From positions 8,556,001-8,620,000 of the forward strand of contig NZ_CP108053.1 in the NCBI RefSeq assembly GCF_036173105.1: 64,000 bases of DNA, given 5' to 3'. The translations under genes were made by a program, and so were the position numbers. The DNA comes from Streptomyces sp. NBC_00287 (GTDB taxonomy: Bacteria; Actinomycetota; Actinomycetes; Streptomycetales; Streptomycetaceae). How positions within the stretch are numbered: position 1 is the stretch's first letter; each line of letters begins with the position of its first letter. Under the pieces are notes generated by a model. That model was not told where the DNA came from, made no database searches, and saw nothing but the letters and a program-made list of their open reading frames with translations. Shown piece by piece: positions 25,244 to 34,286 of the stretch.

Positions 25244-26422
25244 ATGCGTACGACCGTCGGCATCATCGGTGGCGGCCCCGCCGGGCTCCTCCTCGCCCGT
25301 CTGCTGCACCGCGCCGGGGTCGACTGCGTCGTCCTGGAGAGCTACACCCGCCAGTACGTCGAGCACCGTCAGCGCGCGGGCATGCTGGAGCAGGGCACCG
25401 TCGACACGCTGCGGGAGGCCGGTGCCGCCGACCGTCTGCGGGCCGAGGGCATGGTCCACAACGGCATCGAGTTGCGCTTCGAGGGGGAACGGCATCACAT
25501 CGACTTCCCGGCCCTCACCGGCGGCCGTACCGTAACCATCTACGCCCAGACCGAGATCGTGCGGGATCTCATCGCCCTCCAACTGGCCGACGGGCCACCG
25601 CTGTTGTTCGAGGCCCAGGCCCTGGCCGTCGAGGGCGTGGAGGGCGAGCGGCCGGTCGTGCGGTACCTGCACCAGGGCCGGGAGGCGACGCTGACCTGCG
25701 ACTGGGTCGTGGGCTGCGACGGTTTCCACGGCGTGGCGCGCGAGGCGGTTCCGGCGGCGGTCGGCAGGGTGTACGCCCACGACCACCCGTATGCCTGGCT
25801 CGGGATCCTCGCCGAAGTGCCGCCGTCCTGCGAGGAGTTGGTCTACGCCCGCGGTGAGCGCGGCTTCGCCCTGCACAGCATGCGCTCGCCCTTCGTGTCC
25901 CGGCTGTATCTCCAAGTCCCGGTCGGCACCGTTCCGGAGGACTGGCCCGACGACCGGATCTGGGACGAACTCACCGCCCGCTTCGCCATCGACGCCGACT
26001 GGACCCTGGAGCGCGGGCCCATCACCGCCAAGTCCGTGACGCCGATGCGCAGTTACGTCCATGAGCCGATGCGCCACGGCCGGCTCCTGCTCGCCGGGGA
26101 CGCCGCCCACATCGTCCCGCCGACCGGCGCCAAGGGCCTCAACCTCGCCGTGTCCGACGTCCGCTTCTTAAGCCGTGCGCTCGCCGCATGGCGTTCCACA
26201 GGCGAGACACAACTGATCGACAGATACTCGGAAGTGTGTCTCGCACGCGTGTGGCAGGCCACGCGTTTCTCCTACGACATGACTAAGATGTTGCACGCTC
26301 AACCAGACGGGGATGCGTTCGATCAGCGGATGCAGCTCGCACGTCTGCGCCGGATCACCGCATCCCGCCACGCGGCCGCCGAACTGGCGGCGAACTACAC
26401 GGGACTTCCGCTCCCCGAGTGA
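25244..26422 (+). CDS. pobA: 4-hydroxybenzoate 3-monooxygenase
   Basis: This flavoprotein hydroxylates 4-hydroxybenzoate to protocatechuate using FAD and NAD(P)H. At 392 residues it is the family length. It has the FAD loop IIGGGPAGLLLARLLHRAGV, the substrate/NADPH-binding arginines in YVEHRQRAGMLEQGTVD (Arg42, Arg44), the DG motif VVGCDGFHGVAR, and the FAD-ribityl motif GDAAHIVPPTGAKGLNLA. GGGAGG precedes ATG. It is followed 29 nt later by an aldehyde dehydrogenase, which would feed aromatic acids into it. No protocatechuate ring-cleavage genes are in the window. Confidence 0.95.
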   Translation: MRTTVGIIGGGPAGLLLARLLHRAGVDCVVLESYTRQYVEHRQRAGMLEQGTVDTLREAGAADRLRAEGMVHNGIELRFEGERHHIDFPALTGGRTVTIYAQTEIVRDLIALQLADGPPLLFEAQALAVEGVEGERPVVRYLHQGREATLTCDWVVGCDGFHGVAREAVPAAVGRVYAHDHPYAWLGILAEVPPSCEELVYARGERGFALHSMRSPFVSRLYLQVPVGTVPEDWPDDRIWDELTARFAIDADWTLERGPITAKSVTPMRSYVHEPMRHGRLLLAGDAAHIVPPTGAKGLNLAVSDVRFLSRALAAWRSTGETQLIDRYSEVCLARVWQATRFSYDMTKMLHAQPDGDAFDQRMQLARLRRITASRHAAAELAANYTGLPLPE

Positions 26423-26451
26423 GTCCCGCGGTGACCGAACGGAGAGCCGTC

Positions 26452-27888
26452 ATGTCGTTGCTCGACCCCAAGTCCTGGCAGCCCCGCCCCCTCGCGGGCC
26501 CCGAGCACACCGTCACCGAGCCCGCCACCGGCGACGCGCTCGGCACGGTCACCCTCGCCGCCGCCGAGGACGTCGCACCGGCCGCCGAGGCCGCCCGCGC
26601 GGCACAGGCCGAATGGGCGCGGCTGCCGCACTTCGTGCGCGCCGGGGTCCTGCGCAAGGCCGGGGACCTGTTCACCGCGCACGCCGACGAGCTGCGCGAA
26701 TGGCTGGTGCGCGAGTCGGGCTCCATCCCGGGCAAGGCCGACTTCGAACTGCACGTCGCCGCCCAGGAGTGCTACGAGGCCGCCGCCCTCGCCTCCCGCC
26801 CCGCCGGACAGGTCCTGCCCACCGAGGCGCCCCGCCTTTCCTACACCCGCCGGGTCCCGGTCGGGGTGGTCGGCGTGATCGCCCCCTTCAACGCCCCGCT
26901 GATCCTCTCCATCCGCTCCGTGGCCCCCGCCCTCGCCCTCGGCAACGCGGTCGTCCTCAAGCCCGACCCGCGCACCGCGGTCTGCGGCGGCCTGGCCCTC
27001 GCCGCGGTCTTCGCCGAGGCGGGCCTGCCCGAGGGCCTGCTGCACATCCTGCCCGGCGGCGCGGAGACCGGAGCGGCCCTGGTCGCCGACCCGAGGGTGC
27101 CGGTGATCTCCTTCACCGGCTCCACCGCGGCCGGCCGCGCCGTCGGCGAGTCCGCCGGACGCCATCTCAAGCGCGCACACCTGGAGCTGGGCGGCAACTC
27201 CGCCCTGATCGTCATGGAGGACGCAGACATCGACGCGGTGATCTCCACCGCCGCCTGGGGCTCCTTCTTCCACCAGGGCCAGATCTGCATGACGACCGGC
27301 CGCCACCTCGTCCACCGCTCGCTGTACGCGGAGTACGTCGAGCGGCTGGCCGCCAAGGCCGACTCGCTCGCCGTCGGCGACCCGCACCGCGACCAGGTCC
27401 ACCTCGGTCCGCTCATCGACGGCACCCAGCTCGCCAAGGTGCACGGCCTGGTCGAGGCCAGCGCCGCGCGCGGCGCCAAGCTGGCCGCGGGCGGCACCCA
27501 CGAGCTGCTGTTCTACCGGCCCACGGTCCTCGCCGACGTCGCCGACGACACCCCCGCCTACGCGGAGGAGGTCTTCGGCCCGGTCGCGCCCGTACGGTCC
27601 TTCACCACCGCCGACGAGGCCGCCGCCCTCGCGGCCGACGGGCCCTACGGACTCTCCCTGGGCATCGTCACCCGCGACGCCGCCCGCGGCCTCGACCTCG
27701 CCGAGCGCATCCCCACCGGCATCGTGCACATCAACGACCAGACCGTGAACGACGAGGCAGTCGCGCCCTTCGGCGGTACGGCGGCCTCCGGCACCGGCGC
27801 CCGGTTCGGCGGCGAGGCCAATCTGGAGGCCTTCACCGACGTGCGCTGGACGACGGTGCGCGGGGACGTGGCGCCGTACCCCTTCTAG
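26452..27888 (+). CDS. aldehyde dehydrogenase (benzaldehyde/vanillin dehydrogenase-like)
   Basis: This 478-residue NAD(P)-dependent enzyme has VGVIAPFNAPLILSIRSVAP, the coenzyme loop SFTGSTAAGRAVGESAG, the general-base Glu in LELGGNSALIV, the catalytic Cys in QGQICMTTGR, and EEVFGPVAPV. The sequence type and position after pobA suggest oxidation of an aromatic aldehyde (benzaldehyde, 4-hydroxybenzaldehyde or vanillin) to the acid. GGAGAG precedes ATG 26452. Confidence 0.9.
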   Translation: MSLLDPKSWQPRPLAGPEHTVTEPATGDALGTVTLAAAEDVAPAAEAARAAQAEWARLPHFVRAGVLRKAGDLFTAHADELREWLVRESGSIPGKADFELHVAAQECYEAAALASRPAGQVLPTEAPRLSYTRRVPVGVVGVIAPFNAPLILSIRSVAPALALGNAVVLKPDPRTAVCGGLALAAVFAEAGLPEGLLHILPGGAETGAALVADPRVPVISFTGSTAAGRAVGESAGRHLKRAHLELGGNSALIVMEDADIDAVISTAAWGSFFHQGQICMTTGRHLVHRSLYAEYVERLAAKADSLAVGDPHRDQVHLGPLIDGTQLAKVHGLVEASAARGAKLAAGGTHELLFYRPTVLADVADDTPAYAEEVFGPVAPVRSFTTADEAAALAADGPYGLSLGIVTRDAARGLDLAERIPTGIVHINDQTVNDEAVAPFGGTAASGTGARFGGEANLEAFTDVRWTTVRGDVAPYPF

Positions 27889-27891
27889 GGG

Positions 27892-28278
27892 TTACTGGCC
27901 GTTCGCCTCGGCCTGGGCCTGCTGCTCGGCCACGGCCTTGCGGACCTCGTCCATGTCGAGCTTGCGGGCCTGCCCGATGACGTCCGTGAGGGCGGCCTCG
28001 GGCAGGGCGCCCGGCTGCGCGAACACGGCGACCTGGTCACGGACGATCATCAGCGTCGGGATGGACTGGATACCGAAGGCCGCGGCCAGCTCCGGCTGCG
28101 CCTCGGTGTCCACCTTGCCGAACACGAGGTCGGGGTTCTCCTCCGCCGCCTTCTCGTAGACCGGGGCGAACTGCCGGCAGGGGCCGCACCAGGCCGCCCA
28201 GAAGTCGATCAGGACGAACTCGTTGTCCGTGACCGTCTGGTCGAAGTTCTCCTTGGTGAGCTCCACGGTGCTGCTCAT
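27892..28278 (-). CDS. trxA: thioredoxin
   Basis: This 128-residue thioredoxin fold has the active site FWAAWCGPCRQFAPV (Cys31, Cys34), the cis-Pro SIPTLMIV, and GALPEAALTDVI. An unusual ~20-residue charged, Gln-rich C-terminal tail (VRKAVAEQQAQAEANGQ) extends the domain. ATG 28278 has GAGGGA upstream. It is divergent from a flavin disulfide oxidoreductase, a sensible redox pair. Confidence 0.93.
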   Translation of the reverse strand: MSSTVELTKENFDQTVTDNEFVLIDFWAAWCGPCRQFAPVYEKAAEENPDLVFGKVDTEAQPELAAAFGIQSIPTLMIVRDQVAVFAQPGALPEAALTDVIGQARKLDMDEVRKAVAEQQAQAEANGQ

Positions 28279-28418
28279 GGCGTGTTCCCTCTTCCTGTGT
28301 CGGGGCGAAGCCGTCGGCACAACACGGCCGGACGGGCAGGTATTCCGTGCGCGGACAGTCACGCATCGGCGCACGTACCCGTGTGGCCACGGCGCACACC
28401 ACCCACCAGACTGACCCC

Positions 28419-29849
28419 ATGACGGAATCGGAATCCATCGCTTACGACGTCGTGGTGCTCGGAGCCGGACCCGTGGGGGAGAACGTGGCCGACCGCACCC
28501 GCGCGGCCGGTCTGTCCACCGCGGTCGTGGAGAGCGAACTGATCGGCGGCGAGTGCTCGTACTGGGCCTGTATGCCCAGCAAGGCCTTGCTGCGCCCGGT
28601 CATCGCCCAGGCGGACGCCCGCCGCCTGCCCGGCCTGAGCGCCTCGGTACAGGGCCCGCTCGACACGGCGAAGGTGCTCGCCCGCCGGGACGAATTCACC
28701 TCCCACTGGAAGGACGACGGACAGGTCGGCTGGCTGGAGGGCATCGGCGCCGACATCTACCGCGGCCACGGCCGCCTCACCGGCGCCCGCACGGTCACCG
28801 TGACCGGCCCCGACGGCGCCGAGCACGTCCTGACCGCCCGGCACGCCGTCGCCGTCTGCACCGGCACCCGCGCCGTCCTGCCCGACCTGCCCGGCCTCGA
28901 CCACGTGAAGCCCTGGACCAGCCGGGAGGCCACCAGCGCCAAGGAGGCGCCCGGACGCCTGGTCGTGGTGGGCGGCGGAGTGGTCGCCACGGAGATGGCC
29001 TGCGCCTGGCAGGCCCTCGGCTCGCAGGTCACGCTGCTGGTCCGGGGCAAGGGCCTGCTGTCCCGGATGGAACCCTTCGCCGGCGAACTGGTCGCCGAGG
29101 CGCTCACCGAGGCGGGCGCCGACGTCCGCACCGGCACCTCGGTGGAGTCGGTGACCCGCGAGAACGCCACGGTCGTCGTCACCACCAACACCGGTGACCG
29201 GATCGAGGCCGACGAGATCCTCTTCGCCACCGGCCGCGCCCCGCACACCGACGACATCGGCCTGGAGACGATCGGCCTGGACCCCGGCTCCTGGCTCCCG
29301 GTCGACGACAGCCTGCGCGTCACCGGCAGCACCTGGCTCTACGCCGTCGGCGACGTCAACCACCGCGCCCTCCTCACCCACCAGGGCAAGTACCAGGCCC
29401 GCATCGCGGGCGCCGCGATCGCCGCCCGCGCCTCGGGCGTGCCGCTGCTGGAGTCGGACCCGTGGGGCGCCCACGCCGCCACCGCCGACCACGCCGCCGT
29501 CCCCCAGGTCGTCTTCACCGACCCCGAGGCAGCGGCGGTGGGCCTGTCCCTGGCGGAGGCCGAACAGGCGGGCCACCGAGTCCGCGCGGTGGACTACGAC
29601 ATGGCCAACGTCTCCGGCGCCTCCCTCTACGGCGACGGCTACCGAGGCCGCGCCCGCATGATCGTCGACCTGGAACGCGAAATCCTCCTCGGCGCCACCT
29701 TCGTCGGCCCCGGCGTCGGCGAACTCATCCACTCGGCGACGATCGCGGTCGCGGGGGAGGTCCCGATCAGCAGGCTGTGGCACGCGGTTCCGTCGTATCC
29801 GACGGTCAGTGAGGTGTGGCTCAGGTTGCTGGAGACGTACCGGGGCTGA
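28419..29849 (+). CDS. FAD/NAD(P)-dependent pyridine nucleotide-disulfide oxidoreductase
   Basis: This 476-residue protein resembles dihydrolipoyl dehydrogenase and mercuric reductase: VVVLGAGPVGENVADRTRAA (FAD), redox site GGECSYWACMPSK (Cys-x4-Cys), NAD(P) loop VVVGGGVVATEMACAWQALG, FAD motif TWLYAVGDVNHRALLTHQGK, and C-terminal HAVPSYPTVSEVWLRLLE, where a Ser-Tyr pair interrupts the classical His-Pro-Thr. The exact substrate is uncertain. No ribosome site precedes ATG 28419; CAGACT ends 6 nt upstream, a leaderless pattern. Confidence 0.9.
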   Translation: MTESESIAYDVVVLGAGPVGENVADRTRAAGLSTAVVESELIGGECSYWACMPSKALLRPVIAQADARRLPGLSASVQGPLDTAKVLARRDEFTSHWKDDGQVGWLEGIGADIYRGHGRLTGARTVTVTGPDGAEHVLTARHAVAVCTGTRAVLPDLPGLDHVKPWTSREATSAKEAPGRLVVVGGGVVATEMACAWQALGSQVTLLVRGKGLLSRMEPFAGELVAEALTEAGADVRTGTSVESVTRENATVVVTTNTGDRIEADEILFATGRAPHTDDIGLETIGLDPGSWLPVDDSLRVTGSTWLYAVGDVNHRALLTHQGKYQARIAGAAIAARASGVPLLESDPWGAHAATADHAAVPQVVFTDPEAAAVGLSLAEAEQAGHRVRAVDYDMANVSGASLYGDGYRGRARMIVDLEREILLGATFVGPGVGELIHSATIAVAGEVPISRLWHAVPSYPTVSEVWLRLLETYRG

Positions 29850-29855
29850 CCCGTC

Positions 29856-32800
29856 TCAGGCGGAGAGCAGGGGCCCGAGGGCCCTCAACCGCAAGGCCAG
29901 CCAGTGCTCGTCGACGAGGACGTACACGAGGTCGGGCGCGACCGCGGAGACATCGGTGGCCGCGCCCGGCAGCGGGACGGTCAGGGGTTCGCGGTCGGGG
30001 CGCGTGGGGTTCCAGACGCGGAGGGTGTCGTCTTCGCAAGCGGCCACGATCAGGTCCTGGTCGGGGCGCTCCAGCCGGGTCCAGTGCGTGATCGGGACGC
30101 CGGAATGACGCAGGGAACGCGGGTCCGTGGTGACGCCGACGGGTCCCAGATCCATGATCTTGATTGCGTCCTGCTGCTTGGTGCGGACGAGGAACGCGAA
30201 CTGCCCGTCACCGGTCGGCGTGCGCACGGTCACCGGTGGCAATGGGCTGCGCTTCCGGCGGCTTTGGGCCACGACGCGGACGTCGTCGACGGAGTCGCCG
30301 TGCACCTCGATCAGCCCTTCGCTGTTCATCACGACCGTCTGCCCCTCGAACGGCACGGCGATGCGCGCCGAGTCGTCGTGCCTCCTGACCCGCGGCCTGC
30401 TGCCCGGCAGCCACACCACGCTACGAGGCCCGGCGACCTCGTAATGCACCACCAGAGCCGCGACCCGGCCGGCAGCACTGTAGACGTGCAGGGAACTCAC
30501 ACGGTCCACGGACAGCACGGGCGGGATCAGCCCCTCGGGCGCCCCGAACTCCCGTCCCGTCCCCACGTCGACGAAACGGACCTGTTTGTGCTCCTCCTCG
30601 ACCAGGGCCACGATCGGATGCCCGTCCGGCGGCGTCACCGCGGTAAGCATCCGGACTTTGCGGTGTGCGGGCCACAGCTCGGTCCGCCTCTCTCCCCGCG
30701 CGTCGGTCAGCCACACACCACCGTCGCGCCCCGCCACGGCCAGCGCCCAGGGCACCCCGTCCGCGGGATGCGGCAGCGCCGCGATACAACGCGCGCGCAG
30801 GCCGTCGTAGTCGGGCTGGTCGGGACGTCCACCGAGTTGCGCGTCCCACAGCCGTACGGTCCCGTCCCAGCCCGCCGAGGCGAACAGCCCGGCACGGCTG
30901 CCCGTCGCGAGCGGGGCGAGCGCGTACGACCCGCCCTCCGCGAGCGGCTGCGTGTCTCTGGGCAGGGACGAGGCGACGACTTGACGGCTTGTGACCCCTC
31001 GGGAAACGAACTGGTCGGCCGTGGCGGCGACGCGGTTCTTGAGCGAGTGCTTCAGGGAACCGGTCGACGGCTCGACGACGGTGATGCGGGAGCCCGTTCC
31101 GGCAGCCGCGACGAAGGTGCGGCCGACCGCCCGGAAAGGCGCCAGCGAGCGAACTCCCCGTACCCTCCCGGGAATTACCCGCACGAGAGCCGACCGCCCC
31201 ACGTCCCAGACCCGTACAGTCCCGTCGTCCCCGCCCGACACGGCGAGGGTCTGGTCGTCCGCCGGCTCGAGACAGGCGAGGGCGTAGACCGTTCCGGTGT
31301 GCCCGTGCATTACTCCGGCCGCCTCGGGACCGTCCACGTGCCAGCGGCGTACGGTGCAGTCCGCACCCGTGGACAGCAGGACGTGCCGCCCGTCGGGCAG
31401 CCGTCCCGAGGTCACCGCGGTCACCGGACTCAGGTGGCCCGTCAGCACCGTCACGCTCCAGTCGTGCGGACGCCAGAGCCGCAGCGTGCGGTCCTCACCC
31501 GCGGAGACGAGCAGAGGTGACGTCGCGTCATGGACCGCGGTCAGGCTCAGCACCGTGTCCGTGTGCCCGCGCAGCACGCGGACCTGGGCGCCGGTGCCGA
31601 GGTCCCACACGTACAGGTCACGTCCGGCGGCGGCGACCAGCAGCCGGTGGCCCTCGGCGTCGGTGAGCCGTGTCAGCGCCGTAACCGTCGTGTCGGGGCC
31701 GGTCAGCACCATCCGCGTCTCACCGGTGTCGGGCTCCCACAGCCGTACCGTCGCATCCCCACCGGCCGAGGCCAGCAACTCCCGTCCGTCACCGGTGTCC
31801 ACGGCCTCCAGGGCCACCACCGGACCCGCGTGCCCGCGCAGTACGACGCTGAAGTCGTCCGAAGGGGCGGAAGCTGCCTCCAGTGTCGCGGGTACGACGG
31901 CATGGCCCCGGAACAGCGCGGACAGGGAGGGTTCCTCGAAGGTGGCGGTCATTTGTAGCGTGCGCAGTCGCTCATGAGGGGTGAGCGGCGGCAACCGGTG
32001 CGCGGTGCGGAGGTACAGACGGGCCACCGGCAGGGCGAACCGATCGGGCAGGGAGCGCACCGCGGCGGCCGTACGAGCGGGGTCGGCGCAGGTGAGGAAG
32101 CCGAGGTCACGCATCATCTCGGGCAGCAGACCCGCCGCCAGCGCGTGCGCCGCGAGATGGCGCCGTAAGTACGGGTGGGCGGTCTCCCAGGCGGCCGGGC
32201 CGCGGCCGGGGAGGGTGGCGCGCAGGGCGCGGGTGATCCGGGCGTGCGCGTCCTGCGGCGAGGTGTCGCGGAAGTGGTCGATGAGCGCCTGGTGGTAGAG
32301 CCGGTACACGGTCTGGCCGGACTCGCCCGACTCGACGACGTGGAATCCGGCGTGCTCCAGCACCCAGGCCACATCCTCGTCGCGGTAACGGCGCCCGTCG
32401 GCGGAGAGCGCGCCTGCCAGCACCGGCCACAGGTCGCGGCGCGGCAGCCCCGCCCCCTCGGCCCAGGCCAGCGGCCGCAGCAGATCGCGCAGGCGCTCGG
32501 GGTCGGGGGAGCGGCCGAACTCCTCGTCCAGTACGGCGGGAAGACCGCTGGACAGCAGCCGCTCCAGCTGGAGGTCCCGGCCCATGACACCGGAGCGGGC
32601 GAATTCGTCCAGGACGGCACGGGTGGCGATCCGGGCATACAGGAAGATCCCGCCGCTCGCGTCGGCGACCCGCTCGGCCCACCGGCGGGCGAGCGTCTCC
32701 CGGCCCCGCAGCGGCGAGTGCTCGGCACCGAGCAGGCGGCGCAGCGCGTACGCGGTGAGGTCGGCCTCGGTCTCCGGCTCCTCGTCGAGTACGGCCGTCT

Positions 32801-34178
32801 CGTCGGCGGCCAGGGCTTGGAGCAGCGGGCCCGCGTCGGGGCTCACCGAGGTGCCTCCGGCCCGGTGCGGGCGCGTCCCGACCAGGACCCGTACCCCGGG
32901 CAACTCGGCGAGCGGGCGCAGCAGATCGGCGGCGATGGGCACGGCCTCGGCGGGTTTGGCCTCGTCCAGACCGTCGATCACGACGGTGACCCGACGGCCC
33001 AGTTCCCCGACCTGCCGCACTACCTCTGCCGCGCGGAGCCAGCCGGTTCCGCCGGGCAGGCCGAGGGCGACGGCGACCGCGCGCAGACAGTCGTCCAGCG
33101 TCTTGTTCCGGCAGGACAGGGCGAGATCGACCGAACCCAGCGGCGGCAGCTCGGAGTTGGGCGTGTCGTTCAACGCCCCCTCCGCCTCCGCCACGGCCCG
33201 CAGACCGGGCACCGAGAGGGTGGCGATCCGGCCGAGCAGGGCGGACTTCCCCGTGCCCGGCGACCCGGTGACCACGAACAGCCCGCGATCCGCCTCCGCC
33301 AGCCACCCGATGAGGCGCCGCATCAGCCGCTGGCGACCGCAGAAGTACCAGCCGGTCTCGCCGACCTCGATCCCACGGGCGGAGAGCACCAGATGCTGGT
33401 CCACCTCCGCCGCCCGCAGCCGGCGCAGCCGCTTGGTCTCCACGTCCTCGTCCGGCACGGTGGCCGAGGGATGCAGGGGATTGCGCAGCGCGGGAACGGG
33501 CGCGCCGAGCGCGACGTAGGCGGTTGCGCCGTCGCGGTCCGCCATGATCCGGCCCATCACGTCGGCCAGTTCGTCGGAGCGGATCGTCTCGTCGTGCTCC
33601 GTCCACCGGCGGTCCTCGGGGCCATGCCGTACGACCTGCTCCAGGGCCTCGGCGAACACGCCCTCCTCCGCGCTGTCATAGCCGCGGGTCGAGGCGATCA
33701 CCGCGTACCGCCGCTCCGGCCCCGCGGTGCTGGTGTGGTTCAGGACCTGGCAGATCTGGGTGGCGACACGGGAGGCCGCGACCCCGCTCGCACAGCAGTC
33801 GAGGAGGACCAGGACCTCGCTGAACTCCCGGTGGGCGAGGAAGCGGGCGAGATTCCTGGCGGTGATCGCGCGCAGGTCGTCCAGGCGGGTGCCGGGGGAG
33901 TCGGACGCGATCAGGAAGTGTTCGCCCGCGTCGACACAGCCGTGGCCGGTCCAGTACAGCACCAGCCGTGAGCCGTCGCCCTGCCAGGCCCGCAGCCGCT
34001 CCGTGATCCAGGCCCAGTCGCCGCCCGCGGCCAGCTCCGGCAGGTCGTGGCCGAGCCCCAGGGAACGGAACAGCTTGTACAACCGGTCCACGCTGGCCGG
34101 AACGTGGCGCAGCCGCGGCCAGCTCGCGTCCTGGTAGTCGCCGACCCCGACCAGGACGAAGCGACCGTCATCCGTCAT
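29856..34178 (-). CDS. caspase-like protease / STAND NTPase / WD40-repeat protein
   Basis: This protein has about 1440 residues. Residues 1-230 are a caspase-like (metacaspase-type) peptidase with the His motif VLYWTGHGC (His79) and the Cys motif LVLLDCCASG (Cys128/129). A NACHT/STAND-type NTPase follows: Walker A VVTGSPGTGKSALLGR (about 305-312) and Walker B VTVVIDGLDEA (about 398-407), with VLVGTRPHR after. A ~330-residue helical region leads to 7 or more WD40 units from about residue 775 (HAGPVVALEA, SAGGDATVRLWEPDTGE, SGGDDGTVRVWD, SAGWDGTVRLWD) and a degenerate second propeller. ATG 34178 (GGTGG upstream) is preferred to GTG 34187. Divergent from a lipase, it looks like a regulated cell-death or conflict sensor. 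Confidence 0.9.
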   Translation of the reverse strand: MTDDGRFVLVGVGDYQDASWPRLRHVPASVDRLYKLFRSLGLGHDLPELAAGGDWAWITERLRAWQGDGSRLVLYWTGHGCVDAGEHFLIASDSPGTRLDDLRAITARNLARFLAHREFSEVLVLLDCCASGVAASRVATQICQVLNHTSTAGPERRYAVIASTRGYDSAEEGVFAEALEQVVRHGPEDRRWTEHDETIRSDELADVMGRIMADRDGATAYVALGAPVPALRNPLHPSATVPDEDVETKRLRRLRAAEVDQHLVLSARGIEVGETGWYFCGRQRLMRRLIGWLAEADRGLFVVTGSPGTGKSALLGRIATLSVPGLRAVAEAEGALNDTPNSELPPLGSVDLALSCRNKTLDDCLRAVAVALGLPGGTGWLRAAEVVRQVGELGRRVTVVIDGLDEAKPAEAVPIAADLLRPLAELPGVRVLVGTRPHRAGGTSVSPDAGPLLQALAADETAVLDEEPETEADLTAYALRRLLGAEHSPLRGRETLARRWAERVADASGGIFLYARIATRAVLDEFARSGVMGRDLQLERLLSSGLPAVLDEEFGRSPDPERLRDLLRPLAWAEGAGLPRRDLWPVLAGALSADGRRYRDEDVAWVLEHAGFHVVESGESGQTVYRLYHQALIDHFRDTSPQDAHARITRALRATLPGRGPAAWETAHPYLRRHLAAHALAAGLLPEMMRDLGFLTCADPARTAAAVRSLPDRFALPVARLYLRTAHRLPPLTPHERLRTLQMTATFEEPSLSALFRGHAVVPATLEAASAPSDDFSVVLRGHAGPVVALEAVDTGDGRELLASAGGDATVRLWEPDTGETRMVLTGPDTTVTALTRLTDAEGHRLLVAAAGRDLYVWDLGTGAQVRVLRGHTDTVLSLTAVHDATSPLLVSAGEDRTLRLWRPHDWSVTVLTGHLSPVTAVTSGRLPDGRHVLLSTGADCTVRRWHVDGPEAAGVMHGHTGTVYALACLEPADDQTLAVSGGDDGTVRVWDVGRSALVRVIPGRVRGVRSLAPFRAVGRTFVAAAGTGSRITVVEPSTGSLKHSLKNRVAATADQFVSRGVTSRQVVASSLPRDTQPLAEGGSYALAPLATGSRAGLFASAGWDGTVRLWDAQLGGRPDQPDYDGLRARCIAALPHPADGVPWALAVAGRDGGVWLTDARGERRTELWPAHRKVRMLTAVTPPDGHPIVALVEEEHKQVRFVDVGTGREFGAPEGLIPPVLSVDRVSSLHVYSAAGRVAALVVHYEVAGPRSVVWLPGSRPRVRRHDDSARIAVPFEGQTVVMNSEGLIEVHGDSVDDVRVVAQSRRKRSPLPPVTVRTPTGDGQFAFLVRTKQQDAIKIMDLGPVGVTTDPRSLRHSGVPITHWTRLERPDQDLIVAACEDDTLRVWNPTRPDREPLTVPLPGAATDVSAVAPDLVYVLVDEHWLALRLRALGPLLSA

Positions 34179-34286
34179 TCGCGCCACCGCACTGTGGTGT
34201 GCTCCCCGTTGTTGTAGGCGGCCGTAGCATGAGGCCGACCGTCAACCAGGCGCATAATACGGCGAATTGAACAACAGGGGGGACTC

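Noticed and set aside
29904..31520. 538-codon plus-strand frame opposite the WD40 region
   Set aside because: No ribosome site or domain; it mirrors the WD40 repeats of the real gene.
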